The position numbers and the translations under genes are program-made. From Apostichopus japonicus (Eukaryota > Echinodermata > Holothuroidea > Aspidochirotida > Stichopodidae): a stretch of 64,000 bases of DNA. This document shows positions 12,213 to 25,900 of the stretch, one piece after another. The DNA lies in contig NC_092572.1 in assembly GCF_037975245.1 (NCBI RefSeq), positions 29,001,989 to 29,065,988 of the forward strand, written 5' to 3'. The notes under the pieces were generated by a model, which saw only the letters and a list, made by a program, of their open reading frames with translations, was not told the origin of the DNA and searched no databases. The stretch's first letter is position 1, and each line of letters begins with the position of its first letter.

Positions 12213-13370
12213 CAGGGCCGTCTTAAGAGATCACCGGGCCCTGGGCCCGGCAATGGAGCGGGGCCCCTCAATCAAGTGAGTTCGAAAAAGTTGCTATATC
12301 GTTTAAAAAAAATTGAAAAAAATACCCACCAGCGTAGAAAACGATAAGGAATCGAATGATATATAATTGGATATGGTATCCGGGGGAGAGTCTTGAGAAA
12401 AAATTTTCAAAGTCTTGGACCAAAAATGACACAAATTTTTGGGAAAACAGGGTTTCTGTGATTTATTTGAGCAATAACTCCCTAATCCGAAACTAAATGC
12501 AGCTGTAGGTCTCTGTACAGAATCAGTATGTATTGGGAGGTCTTTTTTTTTTTTTTGTCTTTTTTGTGGGAGTTAGATTTTTGTTTGACCTGGAGTCAAA
12601 ATCGGGGTCAAATGAGGTCAAATGAAATGTAAACAAAGTTTCGAGAAAAATAATTAACAATTTCTCCCCCAAACCCACCCCCCCCCCCGCCCCCTTAAAA
12701 CTATCTTAAATTGAAAGCCATGACTGTTCTCTTTCAAATAAGCCATGTTTCCCTTCAGTGGGGTGTTGGGTTATGGAATTTAAAAAAAAATAGAAAATTT
12801 TTTCTCCAATGTATGACACACTCATACATTGGGACGCAAAGGATTGTCGAGACATCGCGCATAGCATAGGAGCAGTTCACCTCTACTACCAGGACATCAT
12901 GGACATGCCTATAAAGAGCTCACAAAGTAATTACAGTAGATGAGATTTAGGATCAATTCCACCTGATCATTGATGTGCCGAAAGGCTCATTTATTTATGG
13001 CCATATATATTATGGCGGTAATCGATTTTAAGTGATGGAAAATGAATATCAACCGGATATATTCTCCTGGGTGAGAATTGCACTGAAAAAATGACTGGTG
13101 CTCGGACCGCGGACCCGAGTTGTCTGGTGTTGTAAGCCTTCGGGGCATTGTATATTCCAGGGTTGCCAACTCAGATTTGAATACTTAATGTAAAAGTCTC
13201 GAGTGTTTCACCAACTCTCGTCATAAGTTATCGAATTCAATCAGGCATAGTGGCCTATTAAATACGTTTTCCTCCCAGATTAAGACATGGGCTTACTACG
13301 ATTGCGAGGCCCCTGACATCGCGGGGCCCTGGGCCAGGGCCCAGTGGGCCCATGCGTTAAGACGGCCCTG
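12213..13370. mobile_element. 1.16-kb hAT-like element
   Basis: Exact 8-bp target duplication TGTGTAGC (12205-12212 and 13371-13378). Inverted ends CAGGGCCGTCTTAA, identical over at least 14 bases, then GGGCCCTGGGCC-type GC-rich subterminal sequence on both sides. No transposase frame. Confidence 0.92.
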
Positions 13371-13378
13371 TGTGTAGC

Positions 13379-14345
13379 CTGTAGGTAAAGGAGGTCTCTT
13401 CGTCGACACTGCAGGACGCAGAGTGCACACCAACCTTGATATCAGAATCTCCCGAAAAAACTATACACACTGGATTAATTCCCGACTTGATGACCTTGTT
13501 TCCTCACTGTTGATGGAAAAGATTGACGTCATGCCAGGTGTTCTGACGTCATTGATTAAACTTAAAAGCGAAATGCACGTCTTAAACAGAATGGAAAGTG
13601 TCACCTGTACCCGACGATAAATTCTTTTGATCATTGTGGTTTTTGCTAGAGTCTGATAAGGCACTGCGGTAGATATAGATGCTGAACGTGCAATAAGATG
13701 TTACGTCACGTGTCACCATTTATTACGTTGTTATGACACGAGCTTTCCCGTGAAAGAACATAACAAACGAGAAACTCGAACCCTCAATAAGTAATAAATT
13801 CCTCTTAGATTGAAAAGTGAGGAAAGACTGTTCAATGTTGATTGCAACATATAAAACGAAAGAACTGAATACATGTAGTGTAAGTCAATGAACTGCAATA
13901 TTTATATTTATTCTAATTAAGATCAAAGTATTCAGCATACATTTGCATATTTAATCTCTTACCAAGTTCCTATCGTCGTTTTGTTACGTGATAATTGTCT
14001 ACGGTATTGAATGTAAAAGATATGAGTGGAACGTGACTTTATCTAACTTTAAGGTTTCGTTTGGCGTAATTCAGTATATACAGCTGGATGTGATAAAACA
14101 TGAAAATATTCAGTTTCTATTCACCTTATTTGGTAATGTCATTTATTTAAACGGAAAATAATCATTCCGCATATCAATTTAAGGCTTCATGGGTTTTTGA
14201 AATTTGAAATTTATTTAGATCGTCATTTAACTTTCTCATTGTCTTTGTCCGTGAAAGGATCGAAGTACAACAAAGCATTGTAAACCTTGTTGGACCTATA
14301 TAAGACGATCGGTCGTGAATCGGAGGGTGCGATATTATGGCATAT
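13379..14345. other. Non-coding stretch
   Basis: Two TGACGTCA words lie near 13526 and 13543 within a short open frame (13423-13620) that shows no domain. The rest is AT-rich without recognised features. Confidence 0.4.
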
Positions 14346-14353
14346 CATTTAGC

Positions 14354-15085
14354 CAGTGGCGTAGCTACGGGGGGGGGGCCTGGAGGGCCGAGGCCCCCCA
14401 TGAAATCGGCTGGCCCCCCACTGGCCCCCCACTGGGAATGTTGTAAAAAAAAAAAATTCTCATCAGTGCCATTCACTAATATTTTTTGTTCAATAATTTG
14501 GGAAATAGAGTTACACAATTTTCTCGTCTGCATCTGGCAGAATAAGAATAATACAATATCTGTAGTAATCATGAGAATGGTCACATAGCATGGCATGGCA
14601 ATGGTCGATGCGACGATTGCGACCATACACCACGAACCTTGTTGTGCTGCGCGATATCGATATCTACCAATACATGTAATCGGTCATCGATTGGCACAAA
14701 AACCCAGATTCTGATGACAGCTGCCTCAAGAAACCCAATAAATGGCCTAATTAGCACCGAGCCACCAATGTGGACCATTACCGAAACATCGATGCGTGTT
14801 AGTCTTCCATCCACAAGTCCACATGTGGGCATATCCTGCAAACCTACCGGTAGCCCACAGGGGTTTGAGTTGGAAAAAAGGCCTTGACACCTTGAAACGA
14901 CAAATGATGCCAACCATAGGCGTACGAGGCGGGGGGGGGGGCAGACTGCCCCCAAATTTCCAGAGGACAGGAAATTCGGGCAAAAGTCCTGAAAAATTCG
15001 GGCAGCCTAAGAGGAGAATTTTTTTTTTCTCCTCTTAGGCTGCCCGAATTTTTCATGACTTTTGCCCGAATTTCTTGTCCTCTGG

Positions 15086-15131
<46 letters not shown>

Positions 15132-16631
15132 TATATATATTCCGGGGGAAAAGGGGGCACGTGCCCCTCCCTCCCCCAATGTGCCTTTTTTTCTACATAA
15201 AAATTGAGGTGCCTCAAGTTAGCAAGAGGCCAGGGAACCAGAATGAACACTCGGGAAGGGCCGTTTCCGGCCATCTGAGGGGTTTGTAAAACCAAAAATT
15301 TGCTAGTACGCTCCGCGCCAGCCGATGGTGGCGCTCCGCTCAGATAGTCGTGCATACAACTTTGCAAATCCTGGCTAAGCCCGTGACTTTTAACGAATTT
15401 CTGTGAGTCAAACTCAAAACATTTTCGAATGGAAAAAATTTGTTAAGATATTAACAAGAAAAAACTCTTAATTCGGAAAATTCCTACATTAGCAACTAGC
15501 ATGATTTCACCTCATTTTGTCTTAAAAGAAAACTTGTTCCTTGTTTCCCAATTTGCGCATTGGATATTGCAGTGCTAGTATGCATATTTTCCTTGATGAG
15601 GGGGGGGGGGGGGCGTTGATGGAGTGATGTGTATACACAAATAAGATAATACAATAAGAGTTATAAAGGGTACTGAATATAAGGCTGCATCATTCCAATC
15701 GAATTTCTGCAAAGTGCCCTTTGATGTCGGTGCCCCCCCCCCCAGATTAAAAGTGCTTCCGCCGCCCTTGACCTGGATATCCTCGACATGAGTGTATAAA
15801 AGAAACATTTTCTTTTTCATGAATGGTGGGGGGGGGGGGGGAGTGCCTACAAGCCTAGTAGTACAGGTGTATCATATTCTTTGTTATATTTTATACTTTT
15901 TTGTGAGACAAATTGCAGTCTCACCCGACACATCGACATTATCCCGCCTACGTGTCGTTGAACAATGTATGTTTTTCTGGAGGTAGCTGAGTACTGTGTT
16001 AAAATAATAAATAAGGTAACTAAATATAGGAGCTTAAAAAATATACTGTCCCATTTTTCCCCTTCAAAGTGATGTTACCATTTTTTTTCTTCTAATTTAC
16101 CAAATTTTTGGGGAAGTGTAAATTTCTAAAACGTGAGATTATAAAATAAAGAATGTTTAGATGCAACTTGCAAGGCCTCAGAAGTGCCGTTTCCGGCAAC
16201 CTGAGAGGCATTGTGTGCCAAAAATTTTCTTGTACGCTACGCGCCAACCGATGGTGGCGCTCCGCTTAGATAGTGTCACGGGAACTTTCAGGCACAAAAA
16301 GTTCTGCCCCCCCAAACTGAAATGGTCCCGTACTCCTATGATGCCAACTTCCCTCAAGTTAAAAGTCTGGCTGAGTTGGCAAGGCCAGTCAGCATGAAAG
16401 AGAAAAATTTTTTTTTGCATTTCTGTCACCAAAGTTGCACATCTTTTTGGTTGCTATTTTGCCTCACAGGTGCCATCTCCTGCGATCTGGGGGTGCTGAA
16501 ATCTCAAATTTTCTCTGTACGCTCCGCGCCAACCAAGGTGGCGCTCCGCTCAGATAGTAACCTCCGGCCCCCCACAAGAACGAACAGCCCCCCCATGGCC
16601 CCCCACTCAAAAAATCCTAGCTACGCCACTG
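14354..16631. mobile_element. 2.3-kb hAT-like element, probably composite
   Basis: Exact 8-bp target duplication CATTTAGC (14346-14353, 16632-16639). Perfect inverted ends CAGTGGCGTAGCTA. Inside are three copies of the core GTACGCTCCGCGCC...GGTGGCGCTCCGC (15306, 16232, 16518), several G/C runs, a TA microsatellite and a 132-bp palindrome. This suggests nested or tandemly fused related elements. No transposase seen. Confidence 0.9.
14957..15088. repeat. 132-bp near-perfect palindrome
   Basis: Arms 14957-15016 and 15029-15088 are inverted copies of 60 bases with two mismatches, around a T-rich 12-base loop. A TA repeat follows at 15089-15140. Confidence 0.95.
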
Positions 16632-16639
16632 CATTTAGC

Positions 16640-18458
16640 AATTTGATCCAAAGAGCCAATCACAAGAGAAAGAGACAGCTTTTGATGTTATAAACCAGTC
16701 GGGCCTAAATATCTTCAACATAATATGTTCAATTTATGTCTGTTCTATAAAATTCACACGTTATATCACCTTCAATTCTTGTATGAACTACTCGGCAATA
16801 GAAATGGGCAGTAATGACAGTCTACGTACGTTGCTTTCACCTGTATTGTATGATTTACTTTTGTATAATTACGACGTGGCGCTTAACATAGCCAACTGCC
16901 ATTGGACACTGGATCATCTTATGTCACTCTCTCTTCAGACCTCACTCATTATGGGATAACAGCTAGTTTCCTAGACACTGTTTTGATTTGTTTATACTAT
17001 GTATATATATTCCCGGTTTAATCAAGGAGTGTGTTTAACCATCTGATTGAAAAACAAAAACCTTAATGAGGATTGATAAACATTTCCTCTCCGTATACTG
17101 ACGTATGCTATACTAAGCATCAAGACAACATCTAGTCGGGTTTTATATCGAATCTGTGACGAGGGATTGGCCAAAAGTAAGAACAATAGATGTTAGCCAA
17201 AAAGGAACAAATTGACGTGGTAAGTCAAACGAGTCTTAAAACAAGATAAGACCTTTACAATAATGTTAAAACATATTAGGAGGATTGACGGGGTCTTCAT
17301 AACTGCATTGCAGACATTTGTTGTTGAAATGGGACAATTACGCTATGTGAGTTTGCAGTGCCTTAGAGAATGACACGTTAGGTGGAATGTTGTCTTGAAA
17401 TGTCATAGCCTAAGATTTTTTTTAAATATTAAAATTAGCATAAGCATAAGCTGAAAACTAAATAAAGAAGGAAAGGTATGAGATGTGGTAACGTTTCTTA
17501 AGGTGTTCTGGTCTTTTCAATCAAGTTAACTTTAAAATATGCTACATCTCTGGAATACTCCTTTAAAACTTAAATGATGACGTCGTCTGCTCAATTCAAG
17601 TTAAAACTATAATCCAATGTTTTATCAATCCTGATACCGCAACCAAACCATGTTTTCCTATCTTCATATGAACAACAGAGTACCCTTGAATTCCATCCAA
17701 CACTATTTGTCCTTGCACCATTTGTAATGACATTTTAAACATGTTATTTGAGTCCATTAACATCTCATGCTTTCTTATTGAGTTTCGTGTTGCATCTGAG
17801 GAACTGACTGAATGGTATACGCGCGTTATAATAAGTACTGTAGTCCAGCCGTGGTCTGAGCTTCAAATGTTTAAAGGGTCATATCTCAAAAACTAGAAGT
17901 GTTATAGAAATGCAACCGGCACTGCTGTCTGTTCTAACGGCAATAACAAAATAAAAGTAATATTGTTGCAGAAGTCATCCTTTCAGTTTACCTCTTATAG
18001 CGCAAAATGTCAACGGTGATGGTATGGTAACTTGTAGGTGCCATGATAGTCCAAGCCATTAGCGATCTAATTGGGTCGCAGAGGGGATAGGGGGGGGGGG
18101 GATTAAGATATGGCATTGGTCATATAGGAAATTTCTTAATATTGTTAAATGCTTATACGAATCTCACCAATTCGACAGTTTGCTACAAATGTGACGAACA
18201 CAAATTCTGCAGTAAGCGTATAATCATTTAAAACAAAATTGCAAATTAAAAGTAAAAGTAATCCATTGGCACGTTTTGAAAGCATCTAACTGTTTCCATA
18301 AGTTTAACAAACACATAAACACACTATACAAAGATCACTTTATTATCACAGAAAAAGCCTTATTTTGAGGGTGCTGGTATACGGTATATAACTTAGGCCC
18401 GGACACGGAAACCAGCAACTTGATCCATTATCAACACCAGTCCCCTAACACTGAGAGT
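16640..18458. other. Non-coding stretch
   Basis: AT-rich; a G run at 18090-18101. No exon, RNA gene or element border was recognised. Confidence 0.4.
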
Positions 18459-18466
18459 GCGTAACC

Positions 18467-19624
18467 CAGTAGCGTAACTCCTATGGGCTCGGACCGTGAT
18501 GAGCCGGGGGCCCCGACCAAAAGGGGCCCCGCTATACTGATGCACAGAAAAAGGGTACCTCTTTGGATAGGGAGGGCCCGTTTTAACTGGGAAAGAAAAA
18601 CTCATGCAAGACTGAACAAGACAATATATATATTTTCACGTGATACGGAATACAGGTATCATGACCATGGGCTCATTGGATATTAATGTATGTATCGAGC
18701 TAGTTGTGTTAATTATTATTATAATGAAAACAGAGTAGCCTATACAATTTAAAACCCAATTGCAGCCAATGTTGTACTGAGTACAACATCGGGACATACG
18801 ATTCAAGGTCTAAAAAATTGGGATTACACCTGCAATATTCCTTACATCAGCAATTAAAAAGAACATTTGAGCATTGAATTCATTCATTGGACATATCAGT
18901 AATCAGTTGTTTCAGTACCGTATGTTGTTTCTCACTCATACAACTTGTAAAATGTATCCAGAAGCCGAATTCCTCAATCCTCATTCCATGGTATATAGTT
19001 AAAAATACTTGTATAGCTTTGTTGATAGTACTGTTCTGTCATTTCTCTTGATTTATTTTAGCATTAAAACATATTTGTTAGCTGTAAACAATGTGTAAAT
19101 GTTAAACGGCCATTCAAATGCTCTAAACCAAGACCCCCTGCATTGACCCTGCATAATCATTGGACCCATGGGCGTCCGCAAGGCGGGGCAGGGGGCACTT
19201 GACCGCCCCTCCCCTGGAAAATCAAATATTGAAAATAAAAGTTAAACATTCGACATTTCAATGATTTCACCCAGCCAACAGTTCTCTAGTTATGTTCTTT
19301 GCATACGGACCCATAATGCATTACTGAAAATATTGAAAGTCAAAATCCCAAGACATCAGATCTCAAAATAACCGATGTGTAAATGCAACTTGAAACGCCC
19401 AGGAAGTGTCTTTTCCGACAAACTTGGAGTATTTTTGGGCAAAAAACATCGTCGTACGCTCTGCGCCAACTGATGGTGGCGCTCCGCTTAGATAGTATCA
19501 AGTACTGTGTTACACCTACATGACTAACTGGCCCCCTCCCCTCCCCCCTTGTGAACGTTTCTGCGAACGCCCTTGCTTGGGCCTCCTGATAGGTCAGGGC
19601 CCCAGGCTCACCGTTACGCCACTG
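18467..19624. mobile_element. 1.16-kb hAT-like element
   Basis: Exact 8-bp duplication GCGTAACC (18459-18466, 19625-19632). Inverted ends CAGTAGCGTAAC and, inward, CAGTGGCGTAAC. It carries another element at 19167-19575. No transposase. Confidence 0.9.
19167..19575. mobile_element. 409-bp hAT-like element nested in the 18467-19624 element
   Basis: Ends CATGGGCGTCCGCA and, inward, CAAGGGCGTTCGCA. The flanks ATTGGACC and CTTGGGCC match at six of eight positions, consistent with an older duplication. It holds one copy of the shared GCGCCAAC/GGTGGCGC core (19454-19496). Confidence 0.7.
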
Positions 19625-19632
19625 GCGTAACC

Positions 19633-22252
19633 GCTGACAATTACGATGTTATGTCAAGTGAGAATCACGAGTCCCTGGGGAGGACATACGTCCGATAGAA
19701 AGTGCATTTCAAGAAATAAAGAGAACACAATTCCTTCTCATAACGTATATCCTTCACACGTAATAATTATTTGTTTAAATATTGCCAAACGAACGCTGCG
19801 CAACATTAAATTAGGTAAAATGTGCTAGTTATAGGAGCGGTTAAAGCCATATGTTATAGTTCGACTATGTCACACTATGTGTGAAAAAGGGAATGCACAG
19901 GTTCTTTCCCCAGAAATGTTAGAGATTCCACAAAGGCATTCTCAGATATTTCAAAGACTGCAGGTTATCCACTTTCGCGGAACTAGATAAGACCGATATG
20001 AAATCGCCCCCCCCCCCCCACTTAATTTAGGTCATGACTGATGATCCAAACCGTCAACATTTTTTGGCCAGACACGTGCGAATCCTTATATAATATGATA
20101 TCGCGAAGATATTAATATTTTTCAATTTGGGGATATTATTTGTGAATGCACCTGGCAACAGCAGTGTGAATGATGTCATCATGACAATTGTGTTGAAGTT
20201 GTCTTTGTTCTTCTTCTTAAATATTCAAATCATTTCTTAGGATAATTTGTTAAAAAGGGTGAAAAAACATGACACTTTTACGATTTTTTTTATACAAACC
20301 CAATAAAATTTCGAAATGTATCACATATCATATTATATAAGGGGAAAATACACAGGATATGTTAATTGGAGAGTAATACTATGGTAGGGCATATACCGTG
20401 ATGATACTTCAACCACTTCCGACTGCGAGTCACTACCCCCCCCCCCCCCAAGAAAAAAAAACTAGGGATTGTTTAGTAAGTCAAAATAGCTTAACCATAT
20501 AGGTCAGTGAACCATTTATTGAGAAAATTGTCTGTGACGTAAAATGTACGTTCATGTCACGCTTTGAAGCAATTATTCGGAGAGTGAAAAGCGTACTTCC
20601 AAACATTTATCCGAAAGAAAATGGATGTTAATACAGTCAATAAAAGTGCTTTGAAGCGCCATATGGCAAAACGTTGTCCCAAAAGGGCGTTAATTCTCTT
20701 TTATGTAATGGTTATAAGATGAGATCGAATGCTGAATGTAATTTTACAGCACATTTCCAAAATTTCAGAGAGAGAGAGAGGGTTAGAGGGGGGGGGGGGG
20801 TGGCTTGACGGTTAGTCACGTGTAACCCCCCCCCCCAAAGAAAATAAATTAAGATACACCGCTTTTACATTTTAGTATCTGTAGATAAACCTGTCAACAA
20901 CACAGCTAATGTTTCTGCACATACCGCCAAATTGATTATAGCGTCGTAACATCACTTCAGTTTTCCGTTAATGCAGTTAATCCGTTAAATTGTTTTAGGA
21001 CTTCTAATAACTCAACCAGAGAACATTCTCATAAAACAAATGGAGCCCCCCCCCCCCTCCATGGATGACATCGGACACCATTTGCCCTTGAAAATTGTTA
21101 TTTGTTATTCTTATACTGAATTTTGTTAGTTGAATTTTGGGTTGCTTCTGATGAGCTAAGTAGTCCAGCCGTTTTGATTTATGAGACTTAAGGTTCAGTG
21201 GTATGTAATACAGTCCGCGCTGAGAGCAGTATGGAAGCCGATGGATTTTGACGTTTGTTACAATCAATGAGTTATGGGTATGAGTATTAGGTAAAAATAT
21301 TTCATATACGGGTCGCCATGCATCCACCACATTTTGTATGGTCATTTTCATTTGTAGTTTTATTTGGCATGAATTATGCTTTCAGTTCCGAGTTTTCCGA
21401 GGGCGAAGACCAATTTACCCTTAATATCCCAATTGCTCAGTCATTTCTTGTATCGCGTTAATTTTCCCTGTGTCAAGCAACGCGGACACTTGATTAAAAT
21501 TTGAGAGTGGCTAAGGCAGTGGACTTGTGATCTAAGGATTACAGGTTAAAAGAATGGTGTTGTAGGACGAATGTTTGGTGGAGGCTGGAAGTGTGGGTAA
21601 TGGGGAGGGGTGAGAAAGAAGGAAAAGCAAATCCCCCTCGGGGTTATAAAATGCAGTGCGGCGTGCTGTAAAGACGGAGAAGACTTTAGACATTCGAATG
21701 TCCTAGTGATGATGTTATAGTTGTTGGACACTTCCATCTCAATGGATGGCTGGCAACATTATTGCTTAACGGTATTACGGTTTTCAACAATTTCACGAGA
21801 CCCATCAAAGATTTATCGATCAAAGTAAGACATACTTTTTCATTTTTTTTTTCATCATGTGAAGGTCAACAAGGTGAATAAAAATGGAAATTTATTCGAT
21901 CATCAACTCCATTTGGTCGCCCGAGAACTCCCCAAAACACCAATTAGGCCCACGGGAGATGATTTTATAAGTCCTCCTTTATGACTTTATCGGTCACTTT
22001 GCTGTATTCCCCTGACGCAACTTCACACACACACACACGCACCCACCAACGAACACTTATTAATTACTGGTGCCGCCACTGATGGAAAAATGGTTTAAAG
22101 AGTAATTCCGGCTTAAGCTGTTAGGAGAACGTTGAAAACTTGCTGTAATTTCAAAACGGTATAATGTGTGGGCGTCATTTTAATCACAGTTTTCTGTTCA
22201 AGGGTGTATAACTCGCCAATTCGCTAGATCTAGTTCACCATTGACTTACTGG
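19633..22252. other. Non-coding stretch with homopolymers and a SINE-like piece
   Basis: C or G runs at about 20007-20020, 20437-20449, 20789-20800, 20826-20837 and 21047-21057, plus an AG run at 20769-20782. At 21507-21555 a tRNA-like head appears (GTGGCTAAGGCAGTGGACTT, then TGATCTAAGGATTACAGGTT), suggesting a SINE fragment. No coding exons recognised. Confidence 0.45.
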
Positions 22253-22905
22253 AATGACACAATACACGATCTAAATTATATGTAATGTCATTGTAATATC
22301 AGGGGGCTGATGATACAGCTGTTCGCTACACAATGAATATCAAACATCATATATCCATTCTACTGTGAAATGTGCTATTAGGAAGATGTGACACACGAAA
22401 GAAAAAACTTCTCTAGCTGACTTGAACAAACATTTCAAAAAGCGTCTAGTATCGATTGAATATGTGTCTGTTCATAACACAAAGACAAATAAACCTTTGA
22501 ACCCAACTGTGGAGCTCAATGTATAGCCGCGTATACGTGTTAGAGTGGGCGTTGTTTATCAGTCACACGATCACAATACACATAATGACACAATACACGA
22601 TCTAAATTATATGTAATGTCATTGTAATATCAGGGAGCCGGTGATACAACTGGTGGCTGCAAATTGAATATCAAACATCATATATCCATTCTAATGTGAA
22701 ATGTGCTTCTAGAAAGGGGTGGCACACGAAAGAAAAAACTTCTCTAGCTGACTTGAACAAACATTTCAGAAAGCGTCTATTATCGATTCAATTTGTGTAT
22801 GTGCATAACAGAAAGACAAATCAACCTTTAAACCCAATTGTGGAGCTCAAAGCATAGCCGCGTATACGTGTTACAGTGGGCGTTGGTTATCAGTCAGGCG
22901 ATCAG
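22253..22905. repeat. 331-bp tandem duplication
   Basis: Copy 1 begins 22253 and copy 2 begins 22584, both with AATGACACAATACACGATCT and ending near ATCAGTCA..CGATCA. They differ at roughly one base in fifteen with small indels. Confidence 0.92.
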
Positions 22906-25900
22906 TTTTGATAGTACGTACAGTGTTGTTCAGTTTAATAATCTGCTTTCATATTGCTATTCTCACGACTCGTGTTCATCTGTTGTCTTTCCGATAAGTT
23001 ATTCCCAACACATCAGAATAATTTCCTCCTCTTCGGGTTACATGAAGGAAGATACTCTTCGTTATCATTAGGCTGATTGTAGGATCCCTAAATCACGCCA
23101 CAACATCACACCAGTGAATTACATTGACTTTCAACGTAAGTATTACACTCTATGTATGTACTACAGCACTGCACAGTTATATCGTATCATATTTCTCAAT
23201 GGTTTAGAAGGTAGCTCTATGGGTTATTCCGGCAGTAGGTAATGTGACTTTCTTTGAAAAGAAACGGTAGACTATAGGTCTATTTTTATGTGACCACCAT
23301 CTTAATATCTTGTTCCTAACGCTAGATATGGTTGTATCAATGTATACTCCTTAACGTACAAACCGTTACTACTCAAGAAAGTGTATCATAACAGAGAGTT
23401 ATTATTAACTTCCTGATCATACTAGGGAGTTGTTATGGAACAAGTCCCTGATCATACATAGTAATTGAGGTGTTGGCACGAGAGCAGATGATCTTGAAAC
23501 GCTGTACTTTCCTATAAAATGTTAGCTTAGATGTCAAATTTCATCAATTTTCTAGTTAATTATTAGAATATTGTTTCCATCGGTGGAGTAACTAATTGTA
23601 CATTGTGGAGAAGAAACAATATATAGCAATTTAGCCAGATACATACATCAAATGTGTGAAGATATTAGATGCTACACTGATTTGGTTTAACCTAAAGATG
23701 ATAGAGATTTCCAGCAATTAACTTAAACAGTGAACGAAGTTTATTAAGCCATGGAAATATCCTTTCAATTGGAGAACTGGATATATTTCGGTTATCAAGT
23801 TCTAAGTGCGTTTCATTGTGACTTTATTACTCCAAAATAAAGGAGTCCACTCATAGTAAGTTGTAGGCCTACACCTCTTTTCAGATGAAAAACGGCAGAA
23901 TCCTCTTTACGTTTTTGCTATATGTAATCAATGGATAAACTACTAGGTTCAAGTTAGAAATCGTTATGCGAGGAGTTGTTATTGATAATTTACAATGAGG
24001 TATTTTGGAAGCAGTTGGACTATGTTATCTCCTCAACATCAGTATAAAATCGTGGCTAAGTGTATTCATGGTTAGTTCAACACATTCTTCCAGATGTTCA
24101 GTTCAGAGCTGTATACATAGAGAGTTGCGACGTAGAAGGTTTACAGTCACGTCATTGGAAGTGCCATTTTATATCCGTTTTTTTATCTTCTATGCCTACA
24201 CGTGACCGTCATGAAACACTGTATAGTGGGACTTACCGAAATACAGGTTTTAATTCACAAATATCATGCAGAGCAAACTGGAAGATGTTCAGTACTATGT
24301 GTCCTTGAGAAACATAATAATCTATCGTAAACTTACAGGATTGAACTGTGTTTGTTAAAGAGGTTATGAAATGAAAAATGTTCATGTCTTGGAATGGTTT
24401 ACCTACATTACTACAACACCACCCATGCACAACTTTCCGTAAATACGGCTTCAAATGCCAGAAATTCGCTGTCAAAGTATTCCCTAGAGACCTCTTGAGC
24501 TGCCACTCGTAAAAAAGCAAAGCTGCCTACCGTAGTTCATCTGACGTCATCAAAGGAACCATTTCAGCCAAAGCCGACTCCCCGTTGTTTACCGATTCGG
24601 CGTTATACAGTTTACTACATGTAACCACAACACTCTTCTCATCAATTGAAAATGTCTTCTCCCGAATCTTCCGATTCCAAGGAAATAGGACTTCACCTCT
24701 CAGGACATTCGTAAGCTTTGACGACAATTATTTTCTTGAGGAAGAAGAGGAGGAAATAGTTTTCGAGGGTGATGAGGATAATATCGGTGTTTTTCCCTAT
24801 CAATTGAGCCCCACAATTGAGCCCCTTGCAGAAGAATTGTAAAACGATCCCGATGACCGAGACGCGTCGCTGCCGATCGAAGTCCCCAAGCAGAACGGTT
24901 GGACGACCCTGAACCGAAACTGGTCGGTTGAGCATAAACAAGACTTAAGACCACCATATGATTTAAATTAGCTCGAATGTCGATGATCCTACTACTTAAC
25001 TTCGTAGCGAAGCTTCTAGAATTTTGTGTCTTACAGTGCAAGGAAAATGTGACATTTTGTACAGTGCAAGTGCAACCCTATAGTATTAGTAGTGGTAACA
25101 TGTGTTCTCGACCTAACTAATAGAAGTTGTATAACAGGCTAGCCCGAGTAATTGTATCATCCAACTGTTACGTAAAATCACTACACAACGCCAGTTTTAC
25201 CACAAAAGAAAACTTGCAGATCTAGTATTGATTGTTCTTAAACCAACTGGCTTTAAAATGTGTGCAAAATATTAGGTAACCATAACAAAATTCGTCATTT
25301 GCTGTATGAAGGAGGCCTAAGCTATGGTCATAACAAGTAATTTGGCAACAGTATAGGCCTATATAGGCACTCGTAACGTTGTGTATGTGTAGTGTTTTGA
25401 GCGATTCGTGTTCAAATTCTTCGATTTCTGTCATCTTTTGGAAAAGCTTGCAGTAGAAATTCGTCTTGTACTTGTGGTGGAGCAACCTGATACCACATAT
25501 CAGCTCGGCATATTTAACAGTTACGAGATAAATTTACGTTAAAACAAAACTCCAAACACCAAATCTCAATTACTACGGAGCACTGCAACAGTGTAATGTT
25601 GTGTGTTCTCAGAATGTAAACATAGCGTCCCGAAAGTGAGCTGAGTTCTTCGACTGACGTCACGCCGCATTACCGTAAACACAACAATTTTTAGAACTTT
25701 TTTATTATCCTCGACTTTTTGATCGTTTATTCCTCAAGGATGCAAGCTTCGTTTGACACAAATTGGGTATCATAGGAAAGCGACGAGGGTTAAGAATACG
25801 ATGATAATTTTTTTCCCATTTCATAACCTCTTTAACGCTTAACGTTTGTTAAGGTTTGTTTACTTGTTTTCTTGCGAATACCTCCTCTACAATCAATATC

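Noticed and set aside
24585-24842. Acidic 85-codon plus-strand frame
   Set aside because: The Glu run comes from a GAA/GAG-rich tract, opposite-strand frames overlap it, and no splice or domain support exists.
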